DNA of 64,000 nucleotides from Roseomonas gilardii (GTDB taxonomy: Bacteria > Pseudomonadota > Alphaproteobacteria > Acetobacterales > Acetobacteraceae): positions 558,001-622,000 of the forward strand of contig NZ_CP015584.1 in assembly GCF_001941945.1 (NCBI RefSeq). The letters are read 5' to 3'. The notes beneath the pieces are model-generated. The model had not been told where the DNA came from. It searched no databases and worked only from the letters and a program-made list of their open reading frames with translations. The position numbers were made by a program, and so were the translations under genes. Each line of letters starts with the position of its first letter. Position 1 is the stretch's first letter. Below, one piece after another: positions 15,752 to 23,379 of this stretch.

Positions 15752-16882
15752 TCAGTAGGCCGCGTCGTAGATGGCCAGGATCTGGTCCTGGCTCAGCTCG
15801 CGCGGGTTGTTGTCCAGCAAGCGGCGGATGGCGTGGGCCTCCCGCGCCATGCTCTCCAGATCGTTGCGAGGCACACCGAGGGCAGAGAGCCGCATCTCGA
15901 TGCCGAGCCCTGCGCAGAAACGGTGGGTCGCCTCCCGCACCGCTGCTTCCTCCGCGCTCGCCGGCAGGCCCAGCGCCTCCAGAACCAGCGCGGTCTTCTC
16001 CGCCATCACGGGCGCGTTGAAGGCGAGGGTGTGCGGGAAGATCAGTGCGCAGGCGAGGCCGTGCGGGATGTGGTGGCGCGTGCCGAGCGGGTAGGCGACG
16101 GCATGGCCCGCGGTGGTGTTCACCGGACCCAGGCAGAAGCCGCCATACATCGAGGCCAGGGCGAGGCCGGCCCGGGCCTCGCGGTCCGCGCCATCCGTCA
16201 CGGCCCGCTTCAGGAAGCGTCCGACCAGGCGGATGCCCTCCAGCGCGTAGAGATCGATCAGGGGATGGGCCTTGCGGCTGGTGAAGGCTTCCACGCAATG
16301 CGCCATGGCATCGACGCCGGTGGCCGCGGTCACGGCGGGCGGCACGGTGAGGGTCAGGTCGGGATCGACAATGGCGATGTCGGCCAGCATGTGGCGGCTT
16401 TGCACCGCGGCCTTGTTCTGCGTGGCCGGGTCGGTGACCAGGGCGCGCGTGCCGCCCTCGCTGCCGGTGCCCGAAGTGGTCGGCACCTGGAACAGGCCGA
16501 TCCTGCGCCCGGCGACCTTCTCCGGCCCCACGACCTCGGCGAAGGACTGGCCGCTGCCCGGGAGCACCGCAACGAGCTTCGCGAGGTCCATCGCGCTGCC
16601 GCCGCCGAAGCCGACCACCAGATCGGGCCGGACCTGTTCCGCCAGGGCCAGGGCCTTTTCCAGATTGGGCAGGTCGGGTTCCGGCTTCACCTCGCCGAAG
16701 ACGGCGACCTCACCCGGCAGGTCGAGCAGACCGACGCGGCCGGCGTTGAAGGCGTCCGACACCACCAGCGGGCGGCAGTAGCCGCGGGCCCGTGCCCAGC
16801 GGCCGGTGGCGGAGACCAAGCCGCCGCCAAATTCGATGATGGAGGGACGGGCGGTCTCGATCGGGGTGAGGAGGTCGTTCAT
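15752..16882 (-). CDS. Iron-containing (group III) alcohol dehydrogenase
   Basis: 376 residues. NAD-binding motif VVGFGGGSAMDLAK (about 88-101) and VPTTSGTGSEGG (about 139-150), then the metal-ligand region: AHCVEAF (about 204-210), YGGFCLGPVNTTAGHAVAYP (about 254-273, metal His in GHAVAYP) and PHGLACA (about 281-287). Relatives reduce aldehydes or maleylacetate, or oxidise 2- and 4-hydroxy acids. The start ATG at 16882 follows GAAACGAGC. It lies 22 bases after the iclR gene and 12 before the sialidase-fold gene, in the same operon. In this context it likely reduces an aldehyde released by the DapA-family aldolase, or oxidises an acid sugar; the sequence does not decide. Confidence 0.87.
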   Translation of the reverse strand: MNDLLTPIETARPSIIEFGGGLVSATGRWARARGYCRPLVVSDAFNAGRVGLLDLPGEVAVFGEVKPEPDLPNLEKALALAEQVRPDLVVGFGGGSAMDLAKLVAVLPGSGQSFAEVVGPEKVAGRRIGLFQVPTTSGTGSEGGTRALVTDPATQNKAAVQSRHMLADIAIVDPDLTLTVPPAVTAATGVDAMAHCVEAFTSRKAHPLIDLYALEGIRLVGRFLKRAVTDGADREARAGLALASMYGGFCLGPVNTTAGHAVAYPLGTRHHIPHGLACALIFPHTLAFNAPVMAEKTALVLEALGLPASAEEAAVREATHRFCAGLGIEMRLSALGVPRNDLESMAREAHAIRRLLDNNPRELSQDQILAIYDAAY

Positions 16883-16904
16883 GCTCGTTTCTCGCGGGTG
16901 ATTT

Positions 16905-17843
16905 CTATGGTTCCGCCGGCTGGCCGGAGCCGGGGCGGAGCTGCATCGTGCGGCGCAGCAGGCTGGTGGCGCGGGTCAGTTCCCCGGCCACGGCGCGCAG
17001 GCGGGGCAATCCGGTTTCGACGAAGGCGTCCAGCGGGCTGCGGCCGGCGTCGATGGTCAGGCTGATGCCGGAGGCGGGGCGGCCCTGTTCGTCCAGGATC
17101 GGCACGGCGACGGTACGAAGGCCGTAGGCGTTCTCGCCGTCCGAAACGGCGAAGCCACGCGTGCGGACCTCGGCGAGGCGCTCCAGCAACAGGTCGAGGT
17201 CGGTGATGGTGCGCTCCGACAGCTTGACGCGCTCACGCCGTTCCAGGTGCGCGATCTGCTCCTCGCGCGGGAGGTAGGCGAGCATCGCATGGCCCAACGC
17301 GGTGGCGTAGGCGCCGACCCGCGTGCCGGGGTGGCGGCGCATGTTGTAGCGGTCGAGCCCGGTCTGGACGCGGGCCAGGTAGACGACGTCGCCCGCCTCG
17401 ATGGCGCCGAGCGAGGCGGCGTCGCCGATTTCCGGCACCAGTTCGCGCAGCAGCGGCGCAGCGTGTTCCGGCAGGCCATTCGCGGAGAGCGCGCTGAAGC
17501 CCAGTTCCAGGCATTGCAGGGTCAGCCGGAAGCGCCGGGTGTCGGGCACGCCGCGCAGGTAGCCCAGCGCCTCCAGCGTGTGGATCAGCCGGAAGGCGGT
17601 GCCGCGGTCGAGCCCTGCCCGGGCGGCGACTTCCGCCAGGGTGAGTTCCGGGTGTTCGGGCGTGAAGGCGCGCAGCACCGCGAAGGTCTTGGCGGCCGAT
17701 TGCACCATGTTCTTCGGGTTCTCGGCGCGGGGCTTCGGCACGGGGGCGGGGGCCGCTGCCGTCATGGCGGGCTGTGTAGCCAGGGCGGTACCCAATGTTT
17801 CGCTTCCCTTGTTCGGATTGCGAACTTGTGTTCGTCTGATCAT
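16905..17843 (-). CDS. IclR-family regulator of the acid-sugar locus
   Basis: 312 residues from ATG 17843, preceded by AAAGGTGACTGT. The winged HTH (about 46-105) reads VQSAAKTFAVLRAFTPEHPE and LDRGTAFRLIHTLEALGYLR; the effector domain (about 125-300) has LGAIEAGDVVYLARVQTG and YATALGHAMLAYLPREEQ. The first 45 residues are an unusual unstructured extension, and the DNA coding residues 7-11 contains the 15-bp operator copy, so either the gene autoregulates from inside its frame or translation really starts at ATG 17765 or 17708; those lack good ribosome sites. It sits 50 bases after the SDR gene and 22 before the Fe-alcohol dehydrogenase gene. Confidence 0.9.
   Translation of the reverse strand: MIRRTQVRNPNKGSETLGTALATQPAMTAAAPAPVPKPRAENPKNMVQSAAKTFAVLRAFTPEHPELTLAEVAARAGLDRGTAFRLIHTLEALGYLRGVPDTRRFRLTLQCLELGFSALSANGLPEHAAPLLRELVPEIGDAASLGAIEAGDVVYLARVQTGLDRYNMRRHPGTRVGAYATALGHAMLAYLPREEQIAHLERRERVKLSERTITDLDLLLERLAEVRTRGFAVSDGENAYGLRTVAVPILDEQGRPASGISLTIDAGRSPLDAFVETGLPRLRAVAGELTRATSLLRRTMQLRPGSGQPAEP
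17811..17825 (-). promoter_or_regulatory. IclR operator copy 1
   Basis: On the minus strand this reads GTTCGCAATCCGAAC, an inverted repeat GTTCG-N5-CGAAC. It is identical over all 15 bases to the site at 18701-18715. It lies just downstream of the annotated iclR start, or about 46 bases upstream if the start is 17765. Confidence 0.72.
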
Positions 17844-17893
17844 ACAGTCACCTTTCTGCTTGCCGCCTGTCAACCATTCTCAGCGCACGGCGC

Positions 17894-18586
17894 TCAGAGC
17901 GAACTGCCGCCGCAGATCACGATGTTCTGGCCGGTGATGGCGCCGGCTTCCTCCGAGAGCAGGAAGGCCACGGTCGCCGCGACCTCCTCCGGGCGTATCA
18001 GCCGGCCGATCGGAGGAACGCGCGGCGCGGAGGAGCGGCGCGCGGGATCGTTCAGCATGGGCGTGTCCGTGGCCGCGGGGGAGACGAGGTTCACGGTGAT
18101 GCCGCGCGGCGCGAGCTCCGCCGCCCAGGAGCGCGACAGGCCGGTCAGCGCGGATTTTGTGGCGGCGTACTGGCTGCGCCCCGCAGCGCCGGTCGCGGTG
18201 CGGCTGCCGACCAGGACGATGCGGCCCCCGCGCGGCATCTCCGCCAGCAGCCGGTCGGCGAGGAGGCTGGCGGCCTGGACATGCACCTGCCACATCGCCG
18301 CCCCTGCCTCCGGGTCCAGTACGCCCAGGGGGTTCGTGCTCATCAGCCCGGCCGCGTGCACGAAGGCCCGCGCCGAGAGGCCCTCGACGGCGGCCAGCAC
18401 GCCGTCGCGGGAGGACAGGTCGGCCGCCCGGTGCGCGAAGCGGTGGTCCTCGATCGCCGGGCTGCGCCGGCTCAGCCCGGTCACGTGCCAGCCCGTGGCC
18501 AACAGGCGGCGAGCGATGGCCTCCCCGATGCCGGAGCTGGCGCCGGTGACGACGGCGTGCGGCGCGTCCTCCACGGTTGTCGTCAT
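17894..18586 (-). CDS. SDR-family oxidoreductase
   Basis: 230 residues, a compact short-chain dehydrogenase. Cofactor motif VTGASSGIGEA (about 13-23), an Arg pair (SRRSP, about 39-43) suggesting NADPH, HAAG (about 77-80), Ser in VLVGSRT, catalytic YAATKSAL (about 139-146) and a C-terminal ITGQNIVICGGSSL typical of oxidoreductases acting on small hydroxy acids or sugars. First gene of the leftward run; its start at 18586 follows GAGGTCACGAC, about 115 bases from the operator at 18701. Divergent from the sodium symporter. Probably oxidises or reduces the imported acid sugar before the kinase or aldolase step (inference). Confidence 0.87.
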   Translation of the reverse strand: MTTTVEDAPHAVVTGASSGIGEAIARRLLATGWHVTGLSRRSPAIEDHRFAHRAADLSSRDGVLAAVEGLSARAFVHAAGLMSTNPLGVLDPEAGAAMWQVHVQAASLLADRLLAEMPRGGRIVLVGSRTATGAAGRSQYAATKSALTGLSRSWAAELAPRGITVNLVSPAATDTPMLNDPARRSSAPRVPPIGRLIRPEEVAATVAFLLSEEAGAITGQNIVICGGSSL

Positions 18587-18700
18587 GTCGTGACCTCCTC
18601 TTGCTGCTGGCGATCCCGGAGGTGGGCGAAGGGGTGCGCAATGCGCTGTTGACGGCCATGCCGGGGCGCCGATATGAAGCTTGTATAAGAGAGAACTAAA

Positions 18701-18715
18701 GTTCGCAATCCGAAC
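18701..18715 (+). promoter_or_regulatory. IclR operator copy 2 in the divergent promoter
   Basis: GTTCGCAATCCGAAC, identical to the site within the 5' part of the iclR gene. It lies between the SDR gene (minus) and the symporter gene (plus), so one bound regulator could control both directions. Flanking bases AA on the left are also shared. Confidence 0.75.
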
Positions 18716-18869
18716 TTTACAGGAAACTCAGGAGACGAACCTGCCTCGCCGGAAGGGATGCCAGGGAGCCGGGTGGCGCGATGCCGCCAGCCTTCCCCAT
18801 CCCCGACGGGGGGCTCGGATCCTCTGGCCGGCGCCGGTGGCACTGGGCAGCGCAACATGGGAGGCAGGA

Positions 18870-20279
18870 ATGCACCAGTTCGACACCGGCGAGAGCGCGA
18901 TCATCATCTCGATCATCGTCGTCTACATCGCTCTCACATCCTGGCTGACCTTGCGGCTGCGCAGCCGCAACAGCGCGCAGTTCATGGTCGGCTCCCGCGC
19001 CATGCCGGCGGCGGTGATCGGCGTGCTGCTGATGAGCGAGTTCATCGGCGCCAAATCCACGGTCGGCACCTCGCAGGAAGCCTTCAACTACGGCATCGCC
19101 GCCGCCTGGTCGGTGATCGGTGCGGCGATCGGCTTCCTGCTCTACGGGCTCTTCTTCGTGCGGCGGCTCTATGCATCTGGCGAGTTCACCATCTCCGGCG
19201 CCATCGAGCAGAAATTCGGCCGGTCCACGAAGCTCACCGTCTCGATCATCATGATCTATGCGCTGCTGCTGGTGAATGTCGGCAACTACGTCTCCGGCGC
19301 GGCGGCGCTGTCCACCGTGCTGAAGGTCGATCTCACCCTCGGCATGTTCATCATCGCCATCGTCAGCACGTTCTACTACGTCTTCGGCGGGCTGAAGGGT
19401 GTGGCCTATGTCACCGTCCTGCACAGCGCGGTGAAGGTGCTGGGCATCTCGCTGATCCTGGGCATCGCGCTGCACATGACCGGAGGCATCCGCCCGATGG
19501 TCGAGGCGCTGCCGCCCGAGTATTTCAGCATGACTGGCAGGATCGGCGTTCCCACCATCCTGGCCTGGATCATTGGCACGGTCGGCGCGATCTTCTCGAC
19601 GCAGTTCATCATGCAAGCGATCTCCTCCAACAAGGACGAGGCCTCCGCGCAGCGTTCCGCCTTCTATGCCGCCGCCTGGTGCTTCCCGCTCGGCATCGCG
19701 CTCGGCCTGATCGGCGTCGCGGCCAAGTTCCTGCAGCCTTCCGGCAACAGCCTCTATGCCCTGCCGATGTTCCTGCAGGCGATGAACCCCTGGCTCGCCG
19801 GGCTGGTGACAACCTCGCTGGTCGCGTCCGTCTTCGTCAGCGTCAGCACCGTGGCGCTCGCCATGGCCTCGCTGATCGTGAAGGACTTCTACGTCCCCTA
19901 TGCGAAGCCGACGCCGGAGCGCGAATTCCAGATGACGCGCTGGATCTCCCTGGCGATCGGCTTCGCGCCGCTGATCTTCGTCTTCTTCGTGCCGGAGATC
20001 CTGAAGCTGTCCTTCTTCACCCGCGCCCTGCGCCTGTCGATCTCCATCGTGGCGGTCATGGGCTTCTACCTGCCTTACTTCCGCAGCAACCGCGGCGCGA
20101 CGATGGGGTTGATCGCCTCCGCCATCGCGACCACGGCTTGGTACCTGCTCAACAACCCCTACGGCATCGACAACATGTACGTGGCGGCTATTGTCCCAGC
20201 GGCCGTCCTGGTCGCCGAGCGCGTGCTGAGCGGCCTCTTCCCGGCGCGCTCCTCCGTGTCGGCCCTGCCTGAGCATTGA
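18870..20279 (+). CDS. Sodium:solute symporter (SSS family)
   Basis: 469 residues, from ATG 18870 preceded by GGGAGGCAGGA. About 13 membrane segments are visible, beginning AIIISIIVVYIALTSWLTL (about 10-28). LeuT-fold SSS marks include FMVGSRAMPAAVIGVLLMSE near 41-60, FIGAKSTVGTSQEAFNYGIA near 61-80 (the unwound TM1 region), and YVFGGLKGVAYVTVLHSAVK near 170-189. It imports a solute with Na+ across the inner membrane. An in-frame extension upstream to 18681 crosses the operator and has no homology. It is followed after seven bases by the acid-sugar kinase, so the likely cargo is an aldonate such as threonate or a related acid (inference). Confidence 0.88.
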   Translation: MHQFDTGESAIIISIIVVYIALTSWLTLRLRSRNSAQFMVGSRAMPAAVIGVLLMSEFIGAKSTVGTSQEAFNYGIAAAWSVIGAAIGFLLYGLFFVRRLYASGEFTISGAIEQKFGRSTKLTVSIIMIYALLLVNVGNYVSGAAALSTVLKVDLTLGMFIIAIVSTFYYVFGGLKGVAYVTVLHSAVKVLGISLILGIALHMTGGIRPMVEALPPEYFSMTGRIGVPTILAWIIGTVGAIFSTQFIMQAISSNKDEASAQRSAFYAAAWCFPLGIALGLIGVAAKFLQPSGNSLYALPMFLQAMNPWLAGLVTTSLVASVFVSVSTVALAMASLIVKDFYVPYAKPTPEREFQMTRWISLAIGFAPLIFVFFVPEILKLSFFTRALRLSISIVAVMGFYLPYFRSNRGATMGLIASAIATTAWYLLNNPYGIDNMYVAAIVPAAVLVAERVLSGLFPARSSVSALPEH

Positions 20280-20286
20280 GGTCCCG

Positions 20287-21594
20287 ATGATGCACTGGCT
20301 GATCCTGGCGGACGACCTGACGGGGGCGGCGGACTGCGCCATCGCCTTCGCCCGGCGCGGGCTGGACGCCACGGTCGGCTGGCACGCGGGCGCGGCGCCG
20401 CAAGGGGTCACGCCGGGCTGGGACATGCCAACGGGCGGGGCGGTGTTGGCAGTCGATGCCGACAGCCGCCGCCTGCCCGCTGCGGAAGCCGCCGCCCGTC
20501 ACGCGGCCCTGTTCCGCCGCCTGCACCCGCTTGGTGAAGGGCCGGCGCAAGGGCTGATCAAGAAGATCGACTCCACCCTGCGCGGCCAGCCGGTGGCCGA
20601 ACTCGCCGCAACGCTGCAGGCGTCGCGAGAGGCCTCCGGCCCACGCCTGGCCATCGTGGCCCCGGCGTTTCCCGGCACCGGCCGCACCACGAGCGGGGGC
20701 CGCATCCACCTGGATGGCAGGCCGCTGGAACGGGCGTCGCTCTGGGCCCGCGACCACAGCTATGCCAGCGCCCATCTTCCCACCGTGCTGCACGAGGCAG
20801 GGCTGCGGAACACCGCGCTGCCGCTGGCCATGTTGCGGGACGAGGCAGCCCTGGCCGGGGCGCTGCGGCAGGCGCTGGCCGAAGGGCTGGAGGCGGTAGT
20901 CTGCGATGCCGAGACGCCTGCAGATCTCGACCGCCTTGCCCTTGCCAGTCTGCCGCTCGCCCAGGATGTGTTCTGGGTCGGCTCGGGTGGCATCGCCGTT
21001 GCCCTGGCCGCGGCGCAGCCTATGGCGCCGGGTGGGGCCGCCCCCGTCCGCACCCCCATTCCGGCCTCGCCCACCGGCGGCCAGGGCGTGCTGCTGGTGG
21101 TGGGCAGCGTCGCCGAGGCGTCCCGCGACGCCGCCGCGCGGCTGGCGGCGGAGGACGCGGTCACGCATTTCCCCGTCGCGCCCGCCCTGCTGCGCGCTGG
21201 GCCGGCCGCCCGCGACTGGGCGCCGCTGTCCGCGGAGATCGCCGCCGCCCTGGCACGGGGACGTGACACGCTGGTACAGATCGCCCCCGACGCCGGGGCG
21301 GATCTCCGCCAAGGTGCCGCCCTGGCCGAGTCCCTGGCCCTGCTCCTCGCCCCGGCGGGGGCGTGTATGGCCGGGCTCTTCGCCACTGGCGGGGAGACTG
21401 CCTGCGCCTTGCTTACCAGGCTCGGGGTGCACGGGATCCGCCTGCTGGAGGAGGTGGAGCCCGGCGTGCCGCTCGGCATCACCCAGGGCGCGGTGCGCAT
21501 CCCGGTGATGACCAAAGCCGGGGCCTTCGGCCACGACCGCAGCCTGCTCAACAGCCTCGCCAGAATGCACGACCTACTCGGAAACCGGACATGA
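20287..21594 (+). CDS. dtnK: DUF1537 four-carbon acid-sugar kinase (threonate/erythronate kinase type)
   Basis: 435 residues, both domains present. N-terminal substrate domain: LILADDLTGAADCAIAFARR (about 6-25) and the binding motif IKKIDSTLRGQP (about 94-105). C-terminal nucleotide domain: VLLVVGSVAEASRDA (about 269-283) and the signature FATGGETACALLTRLGV (about 362-378), then MTKAGAFGHDRSL near the end. The family phosphorylates C4 acid sugars such as threonate and erythronate at O4. The next gene, overlapping by four bases (ATGA), encodes PdxA2, and this kinase/PdxA2 pairing is the established D-threonate route to dihydroxyacetone phosphate. The specific symbol rests on that neighbour. 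Confidence 0.85.
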   Translation: MMHWLILADDLTGAADCAIAFARRGLDATVGWHAGAAPQGVTPGWDMPTGGAVLAVDADSRRLPAAEAAARHAALFRRLHPLGEGPAQGLIKKIDSTLRGQPVAELAATLQASREASGPRLAIVAPAFPGTGRTTSGGRIHLDGRPLERASLWARDHSYASAHLPTVLHEAGLRNTALPLAMLRDEAALAGALRQALAEGLEAVVCDAETPADLDRLALASLPLAQDVFWVGSGGIAVALAAAQPMAPGGAAPVRTPIPASPTGGQGVLLVVGSVAEASRDAAARLAAEDAVTHFPVAPALLRAGPAARDWAPLSAEIAAALARGRDTLVQIAPDAGADLRQGAALAESLALLLAPAGACMAGLFATGGETACALLTRLGVHGIRLLEEVEPGVPLGITQGAVRIPVMTKAGAFGHDRSLLNSLARMHDLLGNRT

Positions 21595-22634
21595 CCCAGA
21601 ACCACGACAACACCGCCCAGGACCGGCCCATCATCGCCATCACCATGGGCGATGCCTCCGGCATCGGGCCGGAGATCATCATGAAGGCCCTGGGCCGGCC
21701 GGAGGTGCATGCCATGTGCCGTCCGCTGGTGGTGGGCGAGGCGGTGCGGCTGCGCGAGGCAGGCGAGATCGCCCGGACCGGCCTCGCGGTGCGGGAGCTG
21801 AGCGAGCCTTCCGGCGCGCGCTACGAGCCGGGCACGGTGGATGTGATCGACCTCGGCCTGATCCCCGCCGGGCATCCTTTCGGCAAGGTCCTGCCGCTGT
21901 CCGGCGAGGGCGCCTACCGCTACATCGAGCGCGCGACGCGGCTGGTCGAGGCGGGCGAAGCCGATGCGATCTGCACCGCGCCGCTGAGCAAGGAGGCGCT
22001 GCACGCCGCCGGGCACAAGTATCCGGGGCACACAGAGCTCCTCGCCCATCTGACCGGCACGCCAGAGGTGTCGATGATGCTGGTGGCGCCGAAGCTGCGC
22101 GTCATCCACGTCACCACGCATATCGGCCTGATGGACGCGATCCGGCGGATCGAGCCCGGACTGGTGGAGCGCGTCATCGCCCGTGGCCACGCCACGCTGG
22201 TCAAGGCTGGCATCGCCGAGCCCCGTATCGGCGTCTGCGGCATCAACCCGCATGCCGGCGAGAATGGTCTGTTCGGCCAGGGCGAGGAGGAAGAGAAGAT
22301 CATCCCCGCCGTGCAGGCATGCCGCGCGAAGGGATGGCAGGTCGAGGGGCCTCTACCCGCCGACACGCTGTTCTTCCGCGCCGCGCGGGGCGACTTCGAC
22401 CTGGTCGTGGCGATGTACCACGACCAGGGCCACGGGCCGGTGAAGGTGATGGGGCTGGAAGCAGGGGTGAACATCACCATCGGCCTGCCGGTGATCCGCA
22501 CCTCGGTCGATCACGGCACGGCCTTCGACATCGCGGGCAAAGGCATCGCCGATGACGGTAGCCTCGTCGAGGCGCTCCGCCAGGCCGCGGACCTCGCGCC
22601 GCGCCGCCGGCGCACCGTGAACGCCGCCTTATGA
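21591..22634 (+). CDS. pdxA2: PdxA2-type 4-phospho-acid-sugar dehydrogenase
   Basis: 347 residues, PdxA superfamily. Marks: ITMGDASGIGPEIIMKALGR (about 16-35), metal-ligand His in KYPGHTELLAHLTG (about 144-157), VTTHIGLMDA (about 173-182), ICGINPHAGENGLFG-like segment (GVCGINPHAGENGLFGQG, about 211-228) and MYHDQGHGPVKVMGLE (about 269-284) followed by TSVDHGTAFDIAGKG. It oxidises and decarboxylates a 4-phospho-hydroxyacid with NAD+. Biosynthetic PdxA would make pyridoxal phosphate; the coupling to a DUF1537 kinase and a symporter marks this as the catabolic PdxA2, converting threonate 4-phosphate (or erythronate 4-phosphate) to DHAP and CO2. Ends the rightward operon. Confidence 0.9.
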   Translation: MTQNHDNTAQDRPIIAITMGDASGIGPEIIMKALGRPEVHAMCRPLVVGEAVRLREAGEIARTGLAVRELSEPSGARYEPGTVDVIDLGLIPAGHPFGKVLPLSGEGAYRYIERATRLVEAGEADAICTAPLSKEALHAAGHKYPGHTELLAHLTGTPEVSMMLVAPKLRVIHVTTHIGLMDAIRRIEPGLVERVIARGHATLVKAGIAEPRIGVCGINPHAGENGLFGQGEEEEKIIPAVQACRAKGWQVEGPLPADTLFFRAARGDFDLVVAMYHDQGHGPVKVMGLEAGVNITIGLPVIRTSVDHGTAFDIAGKGIADDGSLVEALRQAADLAPRRRRTVNAAL

Positions 22635-22727
22635 GACCTGTATCTGCATCCACCACTCGGACCGCGGATCGCATCCCGGCTAAACCGCCGTCGGACCATT
22701 CTGCGGGGGGAGTTCCAGCTCAGACCA

Positions 22728-23096
22728 TCAGGAGAGGACCTGTCGGAAGAGCGACGGGTCCACATTGGAGCCGGAAGCGAGGACGGCCAGCACTCTCCCA
22801 TCTGTTTGCAGGCGCCCTGCCATGACGGCTGCCAGAGCTGCGGCGCCGCCCGGCTCTACGACGATGCGGAATTCATTGAACGCCAGATGCATCGCCTGCA
22901 TGACCTCTGCATCGCTGACCTTGAGCACGCCATGCAAGATGCGCTGCGCAACCGAGAAGGTCAGATCGCCCGTCGTCTTGGCCACGAGTGCATCGCAGAT
23001 GGAACGCCCCGACATGTCGTTGCTCTCGCGCCGACCGCTGGCCAGGCTGCGAGCCAGATCATCGAAATCCTCCGGCTCCACGGCCCAGACCTCGGT
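22728..23096 (-). pseudogene. C-terminal fragment of a PLP-dependent threonine/serine dehydratase
   Basis: About 120 codons matching the end of the catalytic domain of threonine ammonia-lyases: VWAVEPEDFDDLARSLASGR, then SICDALVAKTTGDLTF, VSDAEVMQAMHLAF and VVEPGGAAALAAVM. The PLP lysine and the N-terminal two thirds are absent. There is no ribosome site for a start at 23081. It abuts, out of frame, a fragment of an unrelated gene, so this is a deletion scar. Product unlikely. Confidence 0.7.
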
Positions 23097-23099
23097 AGG

Positions 23100-23247
23100 A
23101 CAGCAGCAGAAGATTTCCCGGCTCCCGCCGCACCGCCTCGGCCAGACGTGTCACAAGCCGTGCCGCCTCATCCTCATGTCCCGGTTGAACCTGGAATTCC
23201 ACAGGGGATTTTTCGGACCTCACTGAATTGACCTTGATGGACGCCAT
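23100..23247 (-). pseudogene. Probable antibiotic-biosynthesis-monooxygenase (ABM) N-terminal fragment
   Basis: About 45 codons reading PVEFQVQPGHEDEAARLVTR and LAEAVRREPGNLL, which resembles the first strand and helix of ABM-type small dimeric monooxygenases (V-PGHEDE--L---AEAVR-EPG). The homology stops where the threonine-dehydratase fragment starts in another frame. Reported as a relic; the assignment rests on this short stretch. Confidence 0.45.
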
Positions 23248-23379
23248 CTATTGGTGGCGCTGCCGCAGGACGCCAGCGGCACGCCTGAATCAATATGTGA
23301 GAGGGAGCGTCGCCTGCCACGGCCTCAAAATCCGTTCGCCTCCCAAACCCATACCATCACCCCATGAGGGCTCTTTTTG

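Noticed and set aside
14585-17065. An 826-codon plus-strand open frame opposite the sialidase-fold and alcohol dehydrogenase genes
   Set aside because: No recognisable domain, composition typical of antisense GC-rich shadow, and it lies wholly opposite well-supported genes.
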